Assembly: GCA_964017045.1 (NCBI GenBank)
Contig: OZ024811.1
Location: 16,328,312-16,392,311 of the forward strand
Length of the DNA stretch: 64,000 bases
Direction: 5' to 3'
From: Omphiscola glabra
Lineage: Eukaryota; Mollusca; Gastropoda; Lymnaeidae
Shown here in pieces: positions 12,577-27,500 of this stretch. The notes below the pieces were generated by a model. It had not been told where the DNA came from, searched no databases, and was given only the letters and a program-made list of their open reading frames with translations. Positions within the stretch are counted from its first letter, which is position 1, and each line of letters opens with the position of its first letter. The translations under genes and the position numbers were made by a program.

Positions 12577-15500
12577 TTAAAAAAAAAGAAATGCTATGGC
12601 AATATTATATACTGAAGGAAACTCAACTGTGATGCAACTGACATTGAACCTTACACAAGGTTCATCTTTCTTCTTGTTGGTTTCTGCTGCCTGCTCAAAT
12701 ATACTTTTGCTGTTAAAAAATTGATAACGTGCATCAGTACTCTGCCTTGGGAAAAACATAAATGATCAGACAAATGATAAAAAAAAAATCTATTATTATT
12801 CCATACTGAGGCTGCCATGTCATGTAATGATCATGCTGCATGTCCCTAAGACTAATAACAGAATATCGGAAGGTAATTATTTAGCTCACAGCAAAGCTTC
12901 ACTTGTTTGGTGAGGAGAAAACCCTGATTAAAAAAAACAAACAAAGAAGTCAGGAGGCAATGAACTGATCGTCAAAGTCAGGAGGCAATGAACTGATCGT
13001 CAAAGTCAGGAGGCAATGAACTGATCGTCAAAGTCAGGAGGCAATGAACTGATCGTCAAAGTCAGGAGGCAATGAACTGATCGTCAAAGTCAGGAGGCAA
13101 TGAACTGATCGTCAAAGTCAGGAGGCAATGAACTGATCGTCAAAGTCAGGAGACAGCAGTAAACTCGGACAAAGAATAAAACTGTTTATACCAGTGGTTC
13201 CCAACTTTTTGGCTTTTGAGACTTTCTCACAATCAATTTCTAATTCTTTATGCTTCCTGTTAATCTGATGTTAATCACATAGGTGAATTCTTTGATTTCA
13301 TGGGACACTTCCCTAACTGGATAGATCTACCAGTTCCTTTCAACTAAAAATCTGTATAAGGTAAGTTTCTCTGTCTCTCTATTTTTCCTGTCGAAGGCTT
13401 CTCAAGGTTATTAACTTGCGTCTCTGCATATAGTCAAGGTTACTAATGTGTGTCTCGGCTTTTGTTCAATGTTATTATTAACTTGCGTCTCAGCATGTGA
13501 TCGATATTACTAACATGTCTCAGCTTTGGTCAATGTTTCTAACTTGTGTCTCAGCATGTGGTCAATATTAACTTGTGTCTCAGCATGTGGTCAATATTAA
13601 CTTGTGGCTCAGCATGTGGCCACACAATAGAACCAGATGTTATACCAAGTACTTAATCACAGAAAAAATAAGAACCCATCTCAAATTTACCCTTACACAG
13701 TGGGATTTAAATACCAAACCTTGCCTAACAAATGGATGGCTCCGACCAAACAGGGCCGTAACCACGACAACACGTGAAATAAGGTATGCAGAGGGTTTTT
13801 GAGGGTGTCTGGGTGTATCTCGTCCAGGGGTCTGACCACTGACATGTACACCAAAATTGGCAGCCATGTGACTGTGGCACACACAACCACAGCCAAGTGT
13901 TCTTTGAATATCAGTCGAGCTTGTCGGGTCAAGATTGTCACATCTTGATTAACAACAACATCTGCACTCTTGACCGAGGAGGCAGCTTCATGTGCGCTTA
14001 CGTGAAGCAATTTCATTGTTGAGCCAGTTGTGGATGCTTGTTTTAAGTGTCTCATTCTAATGGGTACTCTCCCGGTGTAGGTTTTTGAGTTAGAACATTT
14101 GAGTTCTGGCACATTCACAACTGATGGCCTGGTCCACTGCTGGGGTCTTATCTCACTCCTGAAGTTCAGTTTATCCAGTCCTTTCTGTGGCATCTTGATA
14201 TCTCCTCTTTGCTTTAGAATATCTCTGAGATGTTGCACCTTGCTTCTCAGCTCATCCATATCTGTCAGGCTGGGACAAAGGGATGCTGTACTTTCAGTGG
14301 CATCAAGGCACATTACAGACTCAGGTTCAGCAACTGTGAGTTTATGTTCATCATCTGGTTTTACATTACCATGATTGGCGCCTCCTGTCTCTATGACAAC
14401 TTCAAGGGCATCCAACTGGAAAGGAGTGTAAAGAGAAAGATTTAAAGGATCTCCATCTTGCTTCTAATATAAATAAGTGAGTGTACTAGAAATAGACTCG
14501 GTTGCTTAAGGGGCAGTAATAAACATTTCAAAGGGACATTATAGTCAACCAAAACTACAAAAGTAGCTACTGTTTATAGTTAACCAAAAAAAAAAAAAAC
14601 ACAAAAAAACCCACTAACCGAATTATTCAGCCAACCAATATACAGAATTAGTTAATGGTCACAGTCAACCAAAAATACAGAATTAGTTAATGGCTTACAC
14701 CCAACCAACAATATAGAATTAGCTAATGGCTTACACTAAAACCAACAATATAGAATTAGCTAATGGCTTACACTAAAACCAACAATATAGAATTAGCTAA
14801 TGGCTTACACTAAAACCAACAATATAGAATTAGCTAATGGCTTACACTAAAACCAACAATATAGAATTAGCTAATGGCTTACACTAAAACCAACAATATA
14901 GAATTAGCTAATGGCTTACACTAAAACCAACAATATAGAATTAGCTAATGGCTTACACTAAAACCAACAATATAGAATTAGCTAATGGCTTACACTAAAA
15001 CCAACAATATAGAATTAGCTAATGGCTTACACTAAAACCAACAATATAGAATTAGCTAATGGCTTACACTAAAACCAACAATATAGAATTAGCTAATGGC
15101 TTACACTAAAACCAACAATATAGAATTAGCTAATGGCTTACACTAAAACCAACAATATAGAATTAGCTAATGGCTTACACTAAAACCAACAATATAGAAT
15201 TAGCTAATGGCTTACACTAAAACCAACAATATAGAATTAGCTAATGGCTTACACTAAAACCAACAATATAGAATTAGCTAATGGCTTACACTAAAACCAA
15301 CAATATAGAATTAGCTAATGGCTTACACTAAAACCAACAATATAGAATTAGCTAATGGCTTACACTAAAACCAACAATATAGAATTAGCTAATGGCTTAC
15401 ACTAAAACCAACAATATAGAATTAGCTAATGGCTTACACTAAAACCAACAATATAGAATTAGCTAATGGCTTACACTAAAACCAACAATATAGAATTAGC

Positions 15501-18500
15501 TAATGGCTTACACTAAAACCAACAATATAGAATTAGCTAATGGCTTACACTAAAACCAACAATATAGAATTAGCTAATGGCTTACACTAAAACCAACAAT
15601 ATAGAATTAGCTAATGGCTTACACTAAAACCAACAATATAGAATTAGCTAATGGCTTACACTAAAACCAACAATATAGAATTAGCTAATGGCTTACACTA
15701 AAACCAATAATATAGAATTAGCTAATGGCTTACACTAAAACCAACAATATAGAATTAGCTAATGGCTTACACTAAAACCAACAATATAGAATTAGCTAAT
15801 GGCTTACACTAAAACCAACAATATAGAATTAGCTAATGGCTTACACTAAAACCAACAATATAGAATTAGCTAATGGCTTACACTAAAACCAACAATATAG
15901 AATTAGCTAATGGCTTACACTAAAACCAACAATATAGAATTAGCTAATGGCTTACACTAAAACCAACAATATAGAATTAGCTAATGGCTTACACTAAAAC
16001 CAACAATATAGAATTAGCTAATGGCTTACACTAAAACCAACAATATAGAATTAGCTAATGGCTTACACTAAAACCAACAATATAGAATTAGCTAATGGCT
16101 TACACTAAAACCAACAATATAGAATTAGCTAATGGCTTACACTAAAACCAACAATATAGAATTAGCTAATGGCTTACACTAAAACCAACAATATAGAATT
16201 AGCTAATGGCTTACACTAAAACCAACAATATAGAATTAGCCAATGGCTTACACTAAAACCAACAATATAGAATTAGCCAATGGCTTACACTAAAACCAAC
16301 AATATAGAATTAGCCAATGGCTTACACTAAAACCAACAATATAGAATTAGCTAATGGCTTACACTAAAACCAACAATATAGAATTAGCTAATGGCTTACA
16401 CTAAAACCAACAATATAGAATTAGCCAATGGCTTACACTAAAACCAACAATATAGAATTAGCCAATGGCTTACACTAAAACCAACAATATAGAATTAGCC
16501 AATGGCTTACACTAAAACCAACAATATAGAATTAGCCAATGGCTTACACTAAAACCAACAATATAGAATTAGCCAATGGCTTACACTAAAACCAACAATA
16601 TAGAATTAGCCAATGGCTTACACTAAAACCAACAATATAGAATTAGCCAATGGCTTACACTAAAACCAACAATATAGAATTAGCTAATGGCTTACACTAA
16701 AACCAACAATACAGAATTAGCTAATGGCTTACACTAAAACCAACAATACAGAATTAGCTAATGGCTTACACTAAAACCAACAATATAGAATTAGCTAATG
16801 GCTTACACTAAAACCAACAATATAGAATTAGCTAATGGCTTACACTAAAACCAACAATATAGAATTAGCTAATGGCTTACACTAAAACCAACAATATAGA
16901 ATTAGCTAATGGCTTACACTAAAACCAACAATATAGAATTAGCCAATGGCTTACACTAAAACCAACAATATAGAATTAGCCAATGGCTTACACTAAAACC
17001 AACAATATAGAATTAGCCAATGGCTTACACTAAAACCAACAATATAGAATTAGCCAATGGCTTACACTAAAACCAACAATATAGAATTAGCCAATGGCTT
17101 ACACTAAAACCAACAATATAGAATTAGCTAATGGCTTACACTAAAACCAACAATATAGAATTAGCTAATGGCTTACACTAAAACCAACAATACAGAATTA
17201 GCTAATGGCTTACACTAAAACCAACAATATAGAATTAGCTAATGGCTTACACTAAAACCAACAATATAGAATTAGCCAATGGCTTACACTAAAACCAACA
17301 AATATAGAATTAGCCAATGGCTTACACTAAAACCAACAATATAGAATTAGCTAATGGCTTACACTAAAACCAACAATATAGAATTAGCTAATGGCTTACA
17401 CTAAAACCAACAATACAGAATTAGCTAATGGCTTACACTAAAACCAACAATATAGAATTAGCTAATGGCTTACACTAAAACCAACAATATAGAATTAGCT
17501 AATGGCTTACACTAAAACCAACAATACAGAATTAGCCAATGGCTTACACTAAAACCAACAATACAGAATTAGCCAATGGCTTACACTAAAACCAACAATA
17601 TAGAATTAGCCAATGGCTTACACTAAAACCAACAATATAGAATTAGCTAATGGCTTACACTAAAACCAACAATATAGAATTAGCTAATGGCTTACACTAA
17701 AACCAACAATATAGAATTAGCTAATGGCTTACACTAAAACCAACAATATAGAATTAGCCAATGGCTTACACTAAAACCAACAATATAGAATTAGCCAATG
17801 GCTTACACTAAAACCAACAATATAGAATTAGCCAATGGCTTACACTAAAACCAACAATATAGAATTAGCCAATGGCTTACACTAAAACCAACAATATAGA
17901 ATTAGCCAATGGCTTACACTAAAACCAACAATATAGAATTAGCCAATGGCTTACACTAAAACCAACAATATAGAATTAGCCAATGGCTTACACTAAAACC
18001 AACAATATAGAATTAGCTAATGGCTTACACTAAAACCAACAATATAGAATTAGCTAATGGCTTACACTAAAACCAACAATATAGAATTAGCTAATGGCTT
18101 ACACTAAAACCAACAATATAGAATTAGCTAATGGCTTACACTAAAACCAACAATATAGAATTAGCTAATGGCTTACACTAAAACCAACAATATAGAATTA
18201 GCTAATGGCTTACACTAAAACCAACAATATAGAATTAGCCAATGGCTTACACTAAAACCAACAATATAGAATTAGCTAATGGCTTACACTAAAACCAACA
18301 ATATAGAATTAGCTAATGGCTTACACTAAAACCAACAATATAGAATTAGCTAATGGCTTACACTAAAACCAACAATATAGAATTAGCTAATGGCTTACAC
18401 TAAAACCAACAATATAGAATTAGCTAATGGCTTACACTAAAACCAACAATATAGAATTAGCCAATGGCTTACACTAAAACCAACAATATAGAATTAGCCA

Positions 18501-21500
18501 ATGGCTTACACTAAAACCAACAATATAGAATTAGCCAATGGCTTACACTAAAACCAACAATATAGAATTAGCCAATGGCTTACACTAAAACCAACAATAT
18601 AGAATTAGCCAATGGCTTACACTAAAACCAACAATATAGAATTAGCCAATGGCTTACACTAAAACCAACAATATAGAATTAGCTAATGGCTTACACTAAA
18701 ACCAACAATATAGAATTAGCTAATGGCTTACACTAAAACCAACAATATAGAATTAGCTAATGGCTTACACTAAAACCAACAATATAGAATTAGCTAATGG
18801 CTTACACTAAAACCAACAATATAGAATTAGCTAATGGCTTACACTAAAACCAACAATATAGAATTAGCTAATGGCTTACACTAAAACCAACAATATAGAA
18901 TTAGCTAATGGCTTACACTAAAACCAACAATATAGAATTAGCTAATGGCTTACACTAAAACCAACAATATAGAATTAGCTAATGGCTTACACTAAAACCA
19001 ACAATATAGAATTAGCTAATGGCTTACACTAAAACCAACAATATAGAATTAGCTAATGGCTTACACTAAAACCAACAATATAGAATTAGCTAATGGCTTA
19101 CACTAAAACCAACAATATAGAATTAGCTAATGGCTTACACTAAAACCAACAATATAGAATTAGCTAATGGCTTACACTAAAACCAACAATATAGAATTAG
19201 CCAATGGCTTACACTAAAACCAACAATATAGAATTAGCTAATGGCTTACACTAAAACCAACAATATAGAATTAGCTAATGGCTTACAGCTAACCAAAAAA
19301 ACAAACAAAACCCCACCAATTCCTAAATCCAAGTCTAACCTTTTGACTGTCCAATTCGAGGCTGTCTTGAGAAGCAGTCAGCAGTTCTAAAGGCGTCTTT
19401 CTCAGCTCTTCAGGTAGTCCATCAGCTCTGGGAATGTAATGCAGATACATATGGTTTACAGCACATAATTGGTCAAACTTTATGTGCTCATCTAACTTTT
19501 TTTTCGCACGACTACCGGGTCATCTTAATCTTATAGGAACAACATTTTAGAACATGATAAAACTTCAGAAAAGGGAATCATTCTTGTACAGTGCTTCTCA
19601 AAGTTTTTCTGTCCTAAAAAAGTTCTCTATAGTTGAAAAAAAAAATAAATCCTACTGTTCTAGTAAAATGAGTATGCATTTCAAAAGGGTCCCTCCTCCC
19701 GGTAAGTTTGAGAAGCACTTCTGTAGCACACACTTAACTTAATCAAAACTCAACTGACATATGTCTGCCTGTAGGGGACCTCAAGTACAAATCCAACACA
19801 CTGATCTTTCCATTGCTCAGCTGAGGCGAGCTAAAGCTGTCTGACAACAAGAGGCGAAAGCCTGGAGACAGTGCACAGAAACCTGGAGTGAAGTGTATTA
19901 TAGTAGTAACAGTTCATCAGGCACACTGAGTTCAGAGTCAAGTCGGTAAAACATCTTAGTTCATAATTAAGATGTTGTTTTGTGACAGTTGTATATATTA
20001 AGTTGATTATTAAATTGTTGTGATAGTTGTTAAACATGTTGTGGAGATCCAACTGTGTTAACTGAAAATCTGTACAAGATTACAGCTTTGGTGCTCCAGT
20101 GATTTTAACACACCTAGAGTAGATTGTATTTTATTAAACAGTTCCCAGGTCATCTGTCTAGGCATAAGCCAGTAGACCTTTTGCTTAATGACTTCTGAAT
20201 AAAACTGACCATGTCAAACTTACCTGTACCTGACGATTTCAAAGATTGCCATGAACTAGTCGGATTATTTGATCCATTCGATCTTTGGGGGAAAAATGTT
20301 AGAACATAACAGCTTGTTAGTGGATGTTTCTTTGGATTGCTATAAAGGAACACTTCATCAGTGGATGTTATTGGATTGTTATGAAAGAATACATCATTAG
20401 TGGATTTTTGGACTGTTATGAAAGAATAGGTCATTTGTGGATGTTATTGGATTGTTATGAAAGAACATTTCATTAGTGGGTTTTATTGGATTGTTATGAA
20501 AGGATACATCATTAGTGGGTTTTTGGACTGTTATGAAAGAATAGGTCATTAGTGGATTTTATTGAATTGTTATAAAAGAACATTTCATTAGTGGGTTTTA
20601 TTGGATTGTTATAAAAAAACACTGCATTAGTGGTTGTCATTGGACTTAAGAATCAATTCAAATAATTCAATGAATCTATAAGAAACAATGTGTGCTGATT
20701 CCAATCAAAATAGCTTTAGATGTTATAATTGACACTTCAATGAAGTGTGTTAAAAAAAAGCAACTATTCTTGGTTAAGAGCAAATTTAATTTAACGTTGA
20801 AAATGTCAGTGCTTCAAGTTAATGAAGAAAGCGAAATTCAAAATTTAACCAATTGAATTACATTATGGGAAAGCACTTATTATTCTTCAGCATAAAAATG
20901 AGTTGTTTCTTGTTATTTTCAATAGTATTACAATTGATGCTTAAATTTAAAAAAAAATATGTGCCAATCTGTTTAAACTATTAGCATTTTTTACCAGAAT
21001 AAATTAATGAATTAAACACATAAATTTTAATATCTGATTGCATTTTTTAAAAAGAAAAGCGGTGTCGGCAGAAACCTCAAAAAACCTTTTCATTAACTTC
21101 AGCCGTCATTTTTGTTTGGACTAGCAAGCCACCTACCAACTCATGGAACTCAACCTCCCCCCCCACCCCCCAACCGGACCACTGGATGGTCCTAGTCGAT
21201 ATTGATGGACGAACAACAACAACAGTGTTCAATTAAACTTATTACATTTAATTTTACATATGGCGTGAGGCCATTATTTAAATCTGACTGCCTGTAATTG
21301 CAATGGAAAAAAAATATAAAAATATGGACGGCCACCTTTTCAAGAACTGGCGTCTCCTCTCTTCCATGCTGTAACTACTTCGAGGTGTTCCTTCTTCTGT
21401 CTCAGGCAGGCCTTCCAAATGAGGCCTAAAACAAAGAAAAAGTAATTTTTGAAAAGACGTATTGTATGATTTTTTTGCCTGTCTAGCATTGAAATGTTAT

Positions 21501-24500
21501 TGCCTTGATATATAGAGAAAAGTGGTGACTTGATTTCACTTGCTTGATGGACTATAAAGAAAAAGAACAGCATTTTACTTTTAAAAAATGTTAAATATTT
21601 ATATCTTTTAGTGATAAAAGAATGATTTGGATAATGACTCTGAGGGTAAAAAAATAATAAAAGTTAAAATAATCAGAAAAAAAAAATGGATTCAATGGGT
21701 AATTATGGTTAGCATTTTCTAAACATGAATTTTAAAATATTCAAGTACAGAGACAAGCAGCTTGGAAACAAGTGAATTTTAGAGTTGGAGACAATAGCTC
21801 AAAGTCATCTTCTTCTTTGAAGCATCTTCCATTGACAATATATTTCCATGCCTTCCAGTCTCTTGCAATCTTCTCAAACTCTTTACAATCTTTCTTTGTC
21901 TACCTCTCTATGCCAGCTATTTTGTTTTGAGTCCTCCCCGTCTATTTCATCCTCAAGCCTTCTGTATTCTTGCCTTTTATGCAGCATCCTTACCAAAAAA
22001 AAAAAAAAACTTTCTGGATCGGTAAAATTATCTTCCTTTCATAGATCTGTAATCCCCATATTAGGTCTGTGCTGTCTCACTACATTTGTCTGCTCAGATT
22101 AGGTAGCTAATTGTATCTACTCAAAGCTGACGTCACATACAAGACCATTCAAAAAGAAAGTTCAGTTTAAAGAGTCAAAATTTTGACAACGTATTATTGT
22201 TATGCAGTAGGATTTGATCCATCAATTTATTATTGTTTATTCCGTAAGAGTTGATCCATCAATGTATTATTGTTTATTCAGTAAGAGTTGATCCATCAAT
22301 GTATTATTGTTTATTCAGTAAGAGTTGATCCATCAATGTATTATTGTTTATTCAGTAAGAGTTGATCCATCCAAGTTATTATTATTTATTCAGTAAGAGT
22401 TGATCCATCAATTTATTATTGTTTATTCAGTTAGAGAAGATCCATCAATTTATTACTGTTTATTCAGTAAGAGTTTATCAATTGTTATTTTTGTCAAAGT
22501 GGTGACGCCTAGCTATAAAATTCATTAGTTGGTGCAATGAAAATTTTCTTCAGTTGAATGTCTCAAAAATAAAAGAAATGGTTGTCGATTTCCAGAGGGA
22601 GAATCACCCTAATGCACATCTCACAATAAAAAATCAAAATATAAAAAAGTAGAGACACATAGGTGTCACCATTAAAAATAATCTGAATGGCATGAACACT
22701 GTCAAATTCTTTTAAAAAAAAGTCAAATAAAGATTTTTCTATCTTAAAAAATTGTATGATTTTGGGTAAACAAACAAGTTATCAACAAACTTCAGTTTTA
22801 CCTGCTGGTATGGAAATTCATCATCTGCCATCAAACACCGATTAAATAGGCTAATCAAGAAAGTTAGTAATATTACACAAACTAAACATCCTTCACTTAG
22901 AAGAACTATGTGAAGAAAATGGCTGACAAACTAAACAATTTTTGTTTCATACATCCCACCCTCTTAACCACAGATAGCTAAGATCAGCTAGATCAGGGCT
23001 AATTCTTTCTCTGAAAGTTACGACCTAAAGAAATAAAAATTCTTTTGTACCCCACTTTTTTTGTGCAAATTTAACAGCATGCTCAATCAGTGATAACCAA
23101 ATCTAAAAAAAAAATGATAACTAATTAAGTCATTATTGTTCATTTATGAGTGATTTCTACCTTGAGAAAAACTTTAATTTAGATGTCTTGTGTTTAAATT
23201 GTTATAATTGTAAAATGTTGTCTTGGTTAAAAATATGTATTTATTTATGTGCTGATAATAAATATGTACAATGTAATAAAAAAACATTACCATTTATTTG
23301 GATGGATAAAGAATCTTATCTTATCTTATACATTTACAAAGACTGTTTTAATAATCTGCCCACTCATTTCATATTATAAAATGGCAACTGTTCTCTTTTT
23401 AAAAAAAAAAAATAATAATTGTGATTGAACAATTAGAAAATAACTTTCAATGAGTACAAAATGCATAGAGACAAAAATAATTTTTAAAGGCCTAAAGACA
23501 AATGAACTAAACATTCTGTTTTTCCAGAAGTTTTACAAATTACTAGAAATAGCCTGCCAAACAATGGTGGCAAGAATCTGTGAACTTCCCATATACTTAA
23601 GTTACCTGACAAAAACATGCATTCAAGTAACGCACTTTATAAAAATCCCAATTAGTGCTAACATCTGGGAATTTTATTCTGAGAGCCTATGGAAGAAAAC
23701 CATTGGAGATATATAGATACTTACCTAGCGAATTATTATTTGTGATTTTTAACACGCCTAGGTTTGTCTTAATGAAAAATATAAACCTGAATTAATTTTG
23801 CCTCTGCATTTTTAAACAAAATATACTAAAATTTAGAAACGCATAATGTACTTGCTCTTTGGAATAATGCTTTGGAATTTTCTCAAGTTGTATATTTGAG
23901 GCGCGCTTTTCACCTTTTCAATAAATGATTTGCTGAGGGAAAAAAAAAGGTTACACTGGTTAAATGTTCTTTTTTATTGTGTTGAAAAAAATATTCAGTT
24001 AAATATTCTTTTAAAAACTAAACAAAAGATAAAAAATGTACTTCCCCCAAATGTAGATATGGACATCAAGATAATTACCATTTTCAAAAAAATAAAAAAA
24101 CAAACAAACTTGGCTATGATAAAAAATTTGGGAAACATTACCCTACATTATTACAAAATGGTAAAATTAAAAAATAAAAACCTCTCTCAGCACAACTTTA
24201 TGTGTGAATAATCTCACAGACACATCAGTCACTTCCTTGTTTATTTAACTGGGGGTCAGAGGTTTAGATATAAATTGGTTTCTTTACTGCAGGAGCAAAT
24301 AGAAGAAAAGGGTATAAGGAAGCTTGAAATAGAAAGACAGGACAGCAATGTTCTTCTTTTATTTTTATTGTCCTGCCTTTAAATTTCTCAAGCTTCCACA
24401 TACCTTGTCCTTCTGTTTCCTTCACATGGCTTGAACAGTCATTCATTTATTATCCTTTATACTGCAGGAGGGAAGTTAAACGAAGTCTCAATTGACTTAT

Positions 24501-27500
24501 CCTGCAGATCATAAACTGACCATAGATTTGACTACTGACTTATGTATAAATTTTGCTGGTGAAGCAGTAGTGATATGTTTGAAATACAAATATTGTTAGT
24601 CTTGAGAGGAAAAAAAATAGAAACCAGTGAAATAACCTTGTGTCTTTTGTTAATCTGAGACAGGAGACTTCTTTAAGGGATTTATGGTAACATTACGATG
24701 GATGTTATAAAAAATGATTTATAAATACAAAATAATGTCTTAAAAACATTACAGATGCTGATTAAGTCTCTCATCACTGGATAGATCAGTCCTCACAACA
24801 CTGACTTTATTCTTTGGGTAACAGTATCCATTCCTTGGGAAGTAGGTTGGACACTGTCCACTCTTGACTAATGGGTAGCTTGTCCTGAAATAATAACATG
24901 GGGCAAAACAAAATTTTGTTGTCCATAGACAGGAAAGCTACTGATCAAGAGATGCCTCCAATTTTTATGGGTAATTTATAACTCTGATTTCAGTCCAACA
25001 CCTGTCAAACTTATTTTGAGATTAAGTTATTTTTGATTGTTTGGAGATGCCTTGTCTACTTCTAAGCAAATTACACATGTAAAAACTTGTTTTTTCCCCA
25101 ACACTTTTAAAATAGAAAAAAAATTAAAGGGAAAATGTATTGAGTTACATAAGAATGATTACAAAATGTTTGCCTATATTAGACACAAATTTAAATTGAC
25201 AGTATAAAAAGTCTCTTCATATAAATTAAAAAAGCCTCCCCGCAATGAAATAAAAACAAACAACCCAAAAAAGAATATTTTTATCTTACTTAAAAAAAAA
25301 TGGATGACCATTACAATGGTGAGATACATGTTACTGTATAATGTATAAAATTATCAAGAAAATAGCCCACAGTTTTCAACTCTTAAAAAAGATTAAAAAT
25401 AAAAATAATTCCTTGGCAAATGCTGAGTTGATCATTTAATCTTTACACACAGCAAGGCAACACTTACAAGGCTAAAGTGAACCATGTAAGACCAAGGCAG
25501 ATCATGATCAAATATTCATGTCCATAAAAACTGGCAGGCAGACCAATGGGGCAATAATCTCTGAGTAATTCATTGTTATCAATGAGGACGAGGTTAATGA
25601 ATGTGACGGCGGCCAATATGCCAAATACAATTGTTTTCATTGAGACCTGATGGGAGAGGTAAACAAAATTATGGGAAAGACTTTACAAAAATTTAGTATA
25701 TAAAAAAAGTAATAGGGAAGATTTTGGAGTAAATGACCTAACTAATCTACACAATTTACTTGTTTATACTTACTAACTTATGACTTTTACCCTGTCTCAG
25801 GCATAGGCCGTATACAAGAAATTTCCATTCATCTAGGTCCTGTGCTTTCCATTCTAGTTGCTTCGAGGTGCATCCGATGCTTCTGAATGTCTACCTCTAG
25901 ATCACGTCTCCATCTATCCTTAGCCTTCCTCTTTCTTTTTTCTTGTGCATTCCATGTTAGGGATTGTCTGGTGATGTTATCTGGGGGTTTTCTGAGACTG
26001 TCTTTTCCTTATGATTTCTTCATCAATAGGTTTCTGGTATGTCATTTCCAATAAGTCTTTGTTGGTGATGGTGTTTGGCCATTTGATATTCCAGCTCTTT
26101 CTAAAGCAAGTGTTTATGAAAGTCTGTACTTTCTGAGTAATACTCACTGTTCTTCAAATTTTGGCTCCATATATAAGGACTGTATTAACATTTGTGTTGA
26201 AGATTCTGACTTCCATATTTTCTTTAATAGCACAAATGCTCACCTAGCCTTTCCACTAAAACCCTGGCATCCACTCCAATCCACCATATATGTCAATGGT
26301 GCTGCCTAAGTATGTGAAGGCCTCCACTTCTTCCAGTGCATTTCCTGCCAGAGAGATATGCTCTTGGTTGGCTGAGTTTACCTTTATGATCTTTGTCTTG
26401 CTTTTATTGATATTAAGTCCAAGCTGTACCCTAATGGTGGCTACGTCTTTAGTATTTTCCTGCATTTGTTTCTGGTTGTGGGACAGAAGTGCAATATTGT
26501 CTGCAAAGTCTAGGTCATTCAGTTGTTCCCAGGGTGCCCACTGTATCCTGTTCCTCTTTTCGTCTGTAGATTTTTTCATTATCCTTTCAATGGCAAGGAT
26601 GAATAGGAAGGGGGACAAGAGACACCCTTGTCTGACTATTGTTTCCACTTTAAAGGCATCTGTGAGTCTACCTTCATGTAGCACCCTGCATGTCATTTCT
26701 TCATAAGAACTCTGAATGATCCTGACTAGTTTGCCTGGTACCCCATAGTGCCAGAGAGTTTTCCACAAAGTTTGTTGGTCCAGGCTATGAAAGGCCTTTT
26801 CGTAGTCTATAAAATTTGTATGTAGGGCGGAGTTCCATTCCATGGACTGTTCTACAATGATTCATAGTGTTGCAATTTGATCTGTGAAGGATCTGTTTCG
26901 GCGGAAGCCAGCCTGTTGATCTCGTAGCAAGGTTTTCCCATACTTTGTTTTACTCATTTCCTGATCTCGTAGCTGCGTGTCAGCCTGATCTTTCATTCTA
27001 TTCAAAATAATTCTGTTAAAGACCTTTCCTGGTACAGACAGCAGTTTAATTCCTCTGTAGTTTGCATATGTTGAGACCCGTTGGTTCTCACCAGTGTGAG
27101 ACTCACTGACTCACAGGCAAAAACATTCTTAAACCTAGGATTTTCCCAACATAACCCAATTAGGGTTTGGCCTTAAGGGTAAGTGACCTAAGGGTCGGAT
27201 CAGAGACCATTAAAACTTTCCAGGTTCAGTGACCATGGAATAGCTTAGTATTAGTCCAATGGAAAGGTACCAAAACTTAGGACAATGAAAACAGTTCAGC
27301 ACGTCGCCAGAGTATTGACCCGGCTTGTAAGCAAAGTGTTAGTAGGTCATTGAACTTCCTTTATGTCTCGATGCCAAAGGGCTTATAAATTGGAAGCCTG
27401 CTTGAGACTCGCTCTCTCTCACATTGAAGACGCAGAGCCTGGCGAGATTGTTTTTTTGCTGCTATAGTGTGTATAGCCAAGAATAGCTCGGTTGGTAATA

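Noticed and set aside
13192..13340. CAGTGGTTCCCAACTTTTT, resembling another Charlie-type hAT end
   Set aside because: I could not find a matching opposite end or a target duplication, so it is at best a one-ended relic.
14704..19287. CRISPR-like regular repeat
   Set aside because: Units are contiguous with no unique spacers, and the DNA is eukaryotic and intronic; it is a minisatellite.
26290..26706. 138-codon + strand frame opposite the LINE, and 50107-50550 likewise
   Set aside because: They are antisense shadows of the LINE reverse transcriptase on the - strand.
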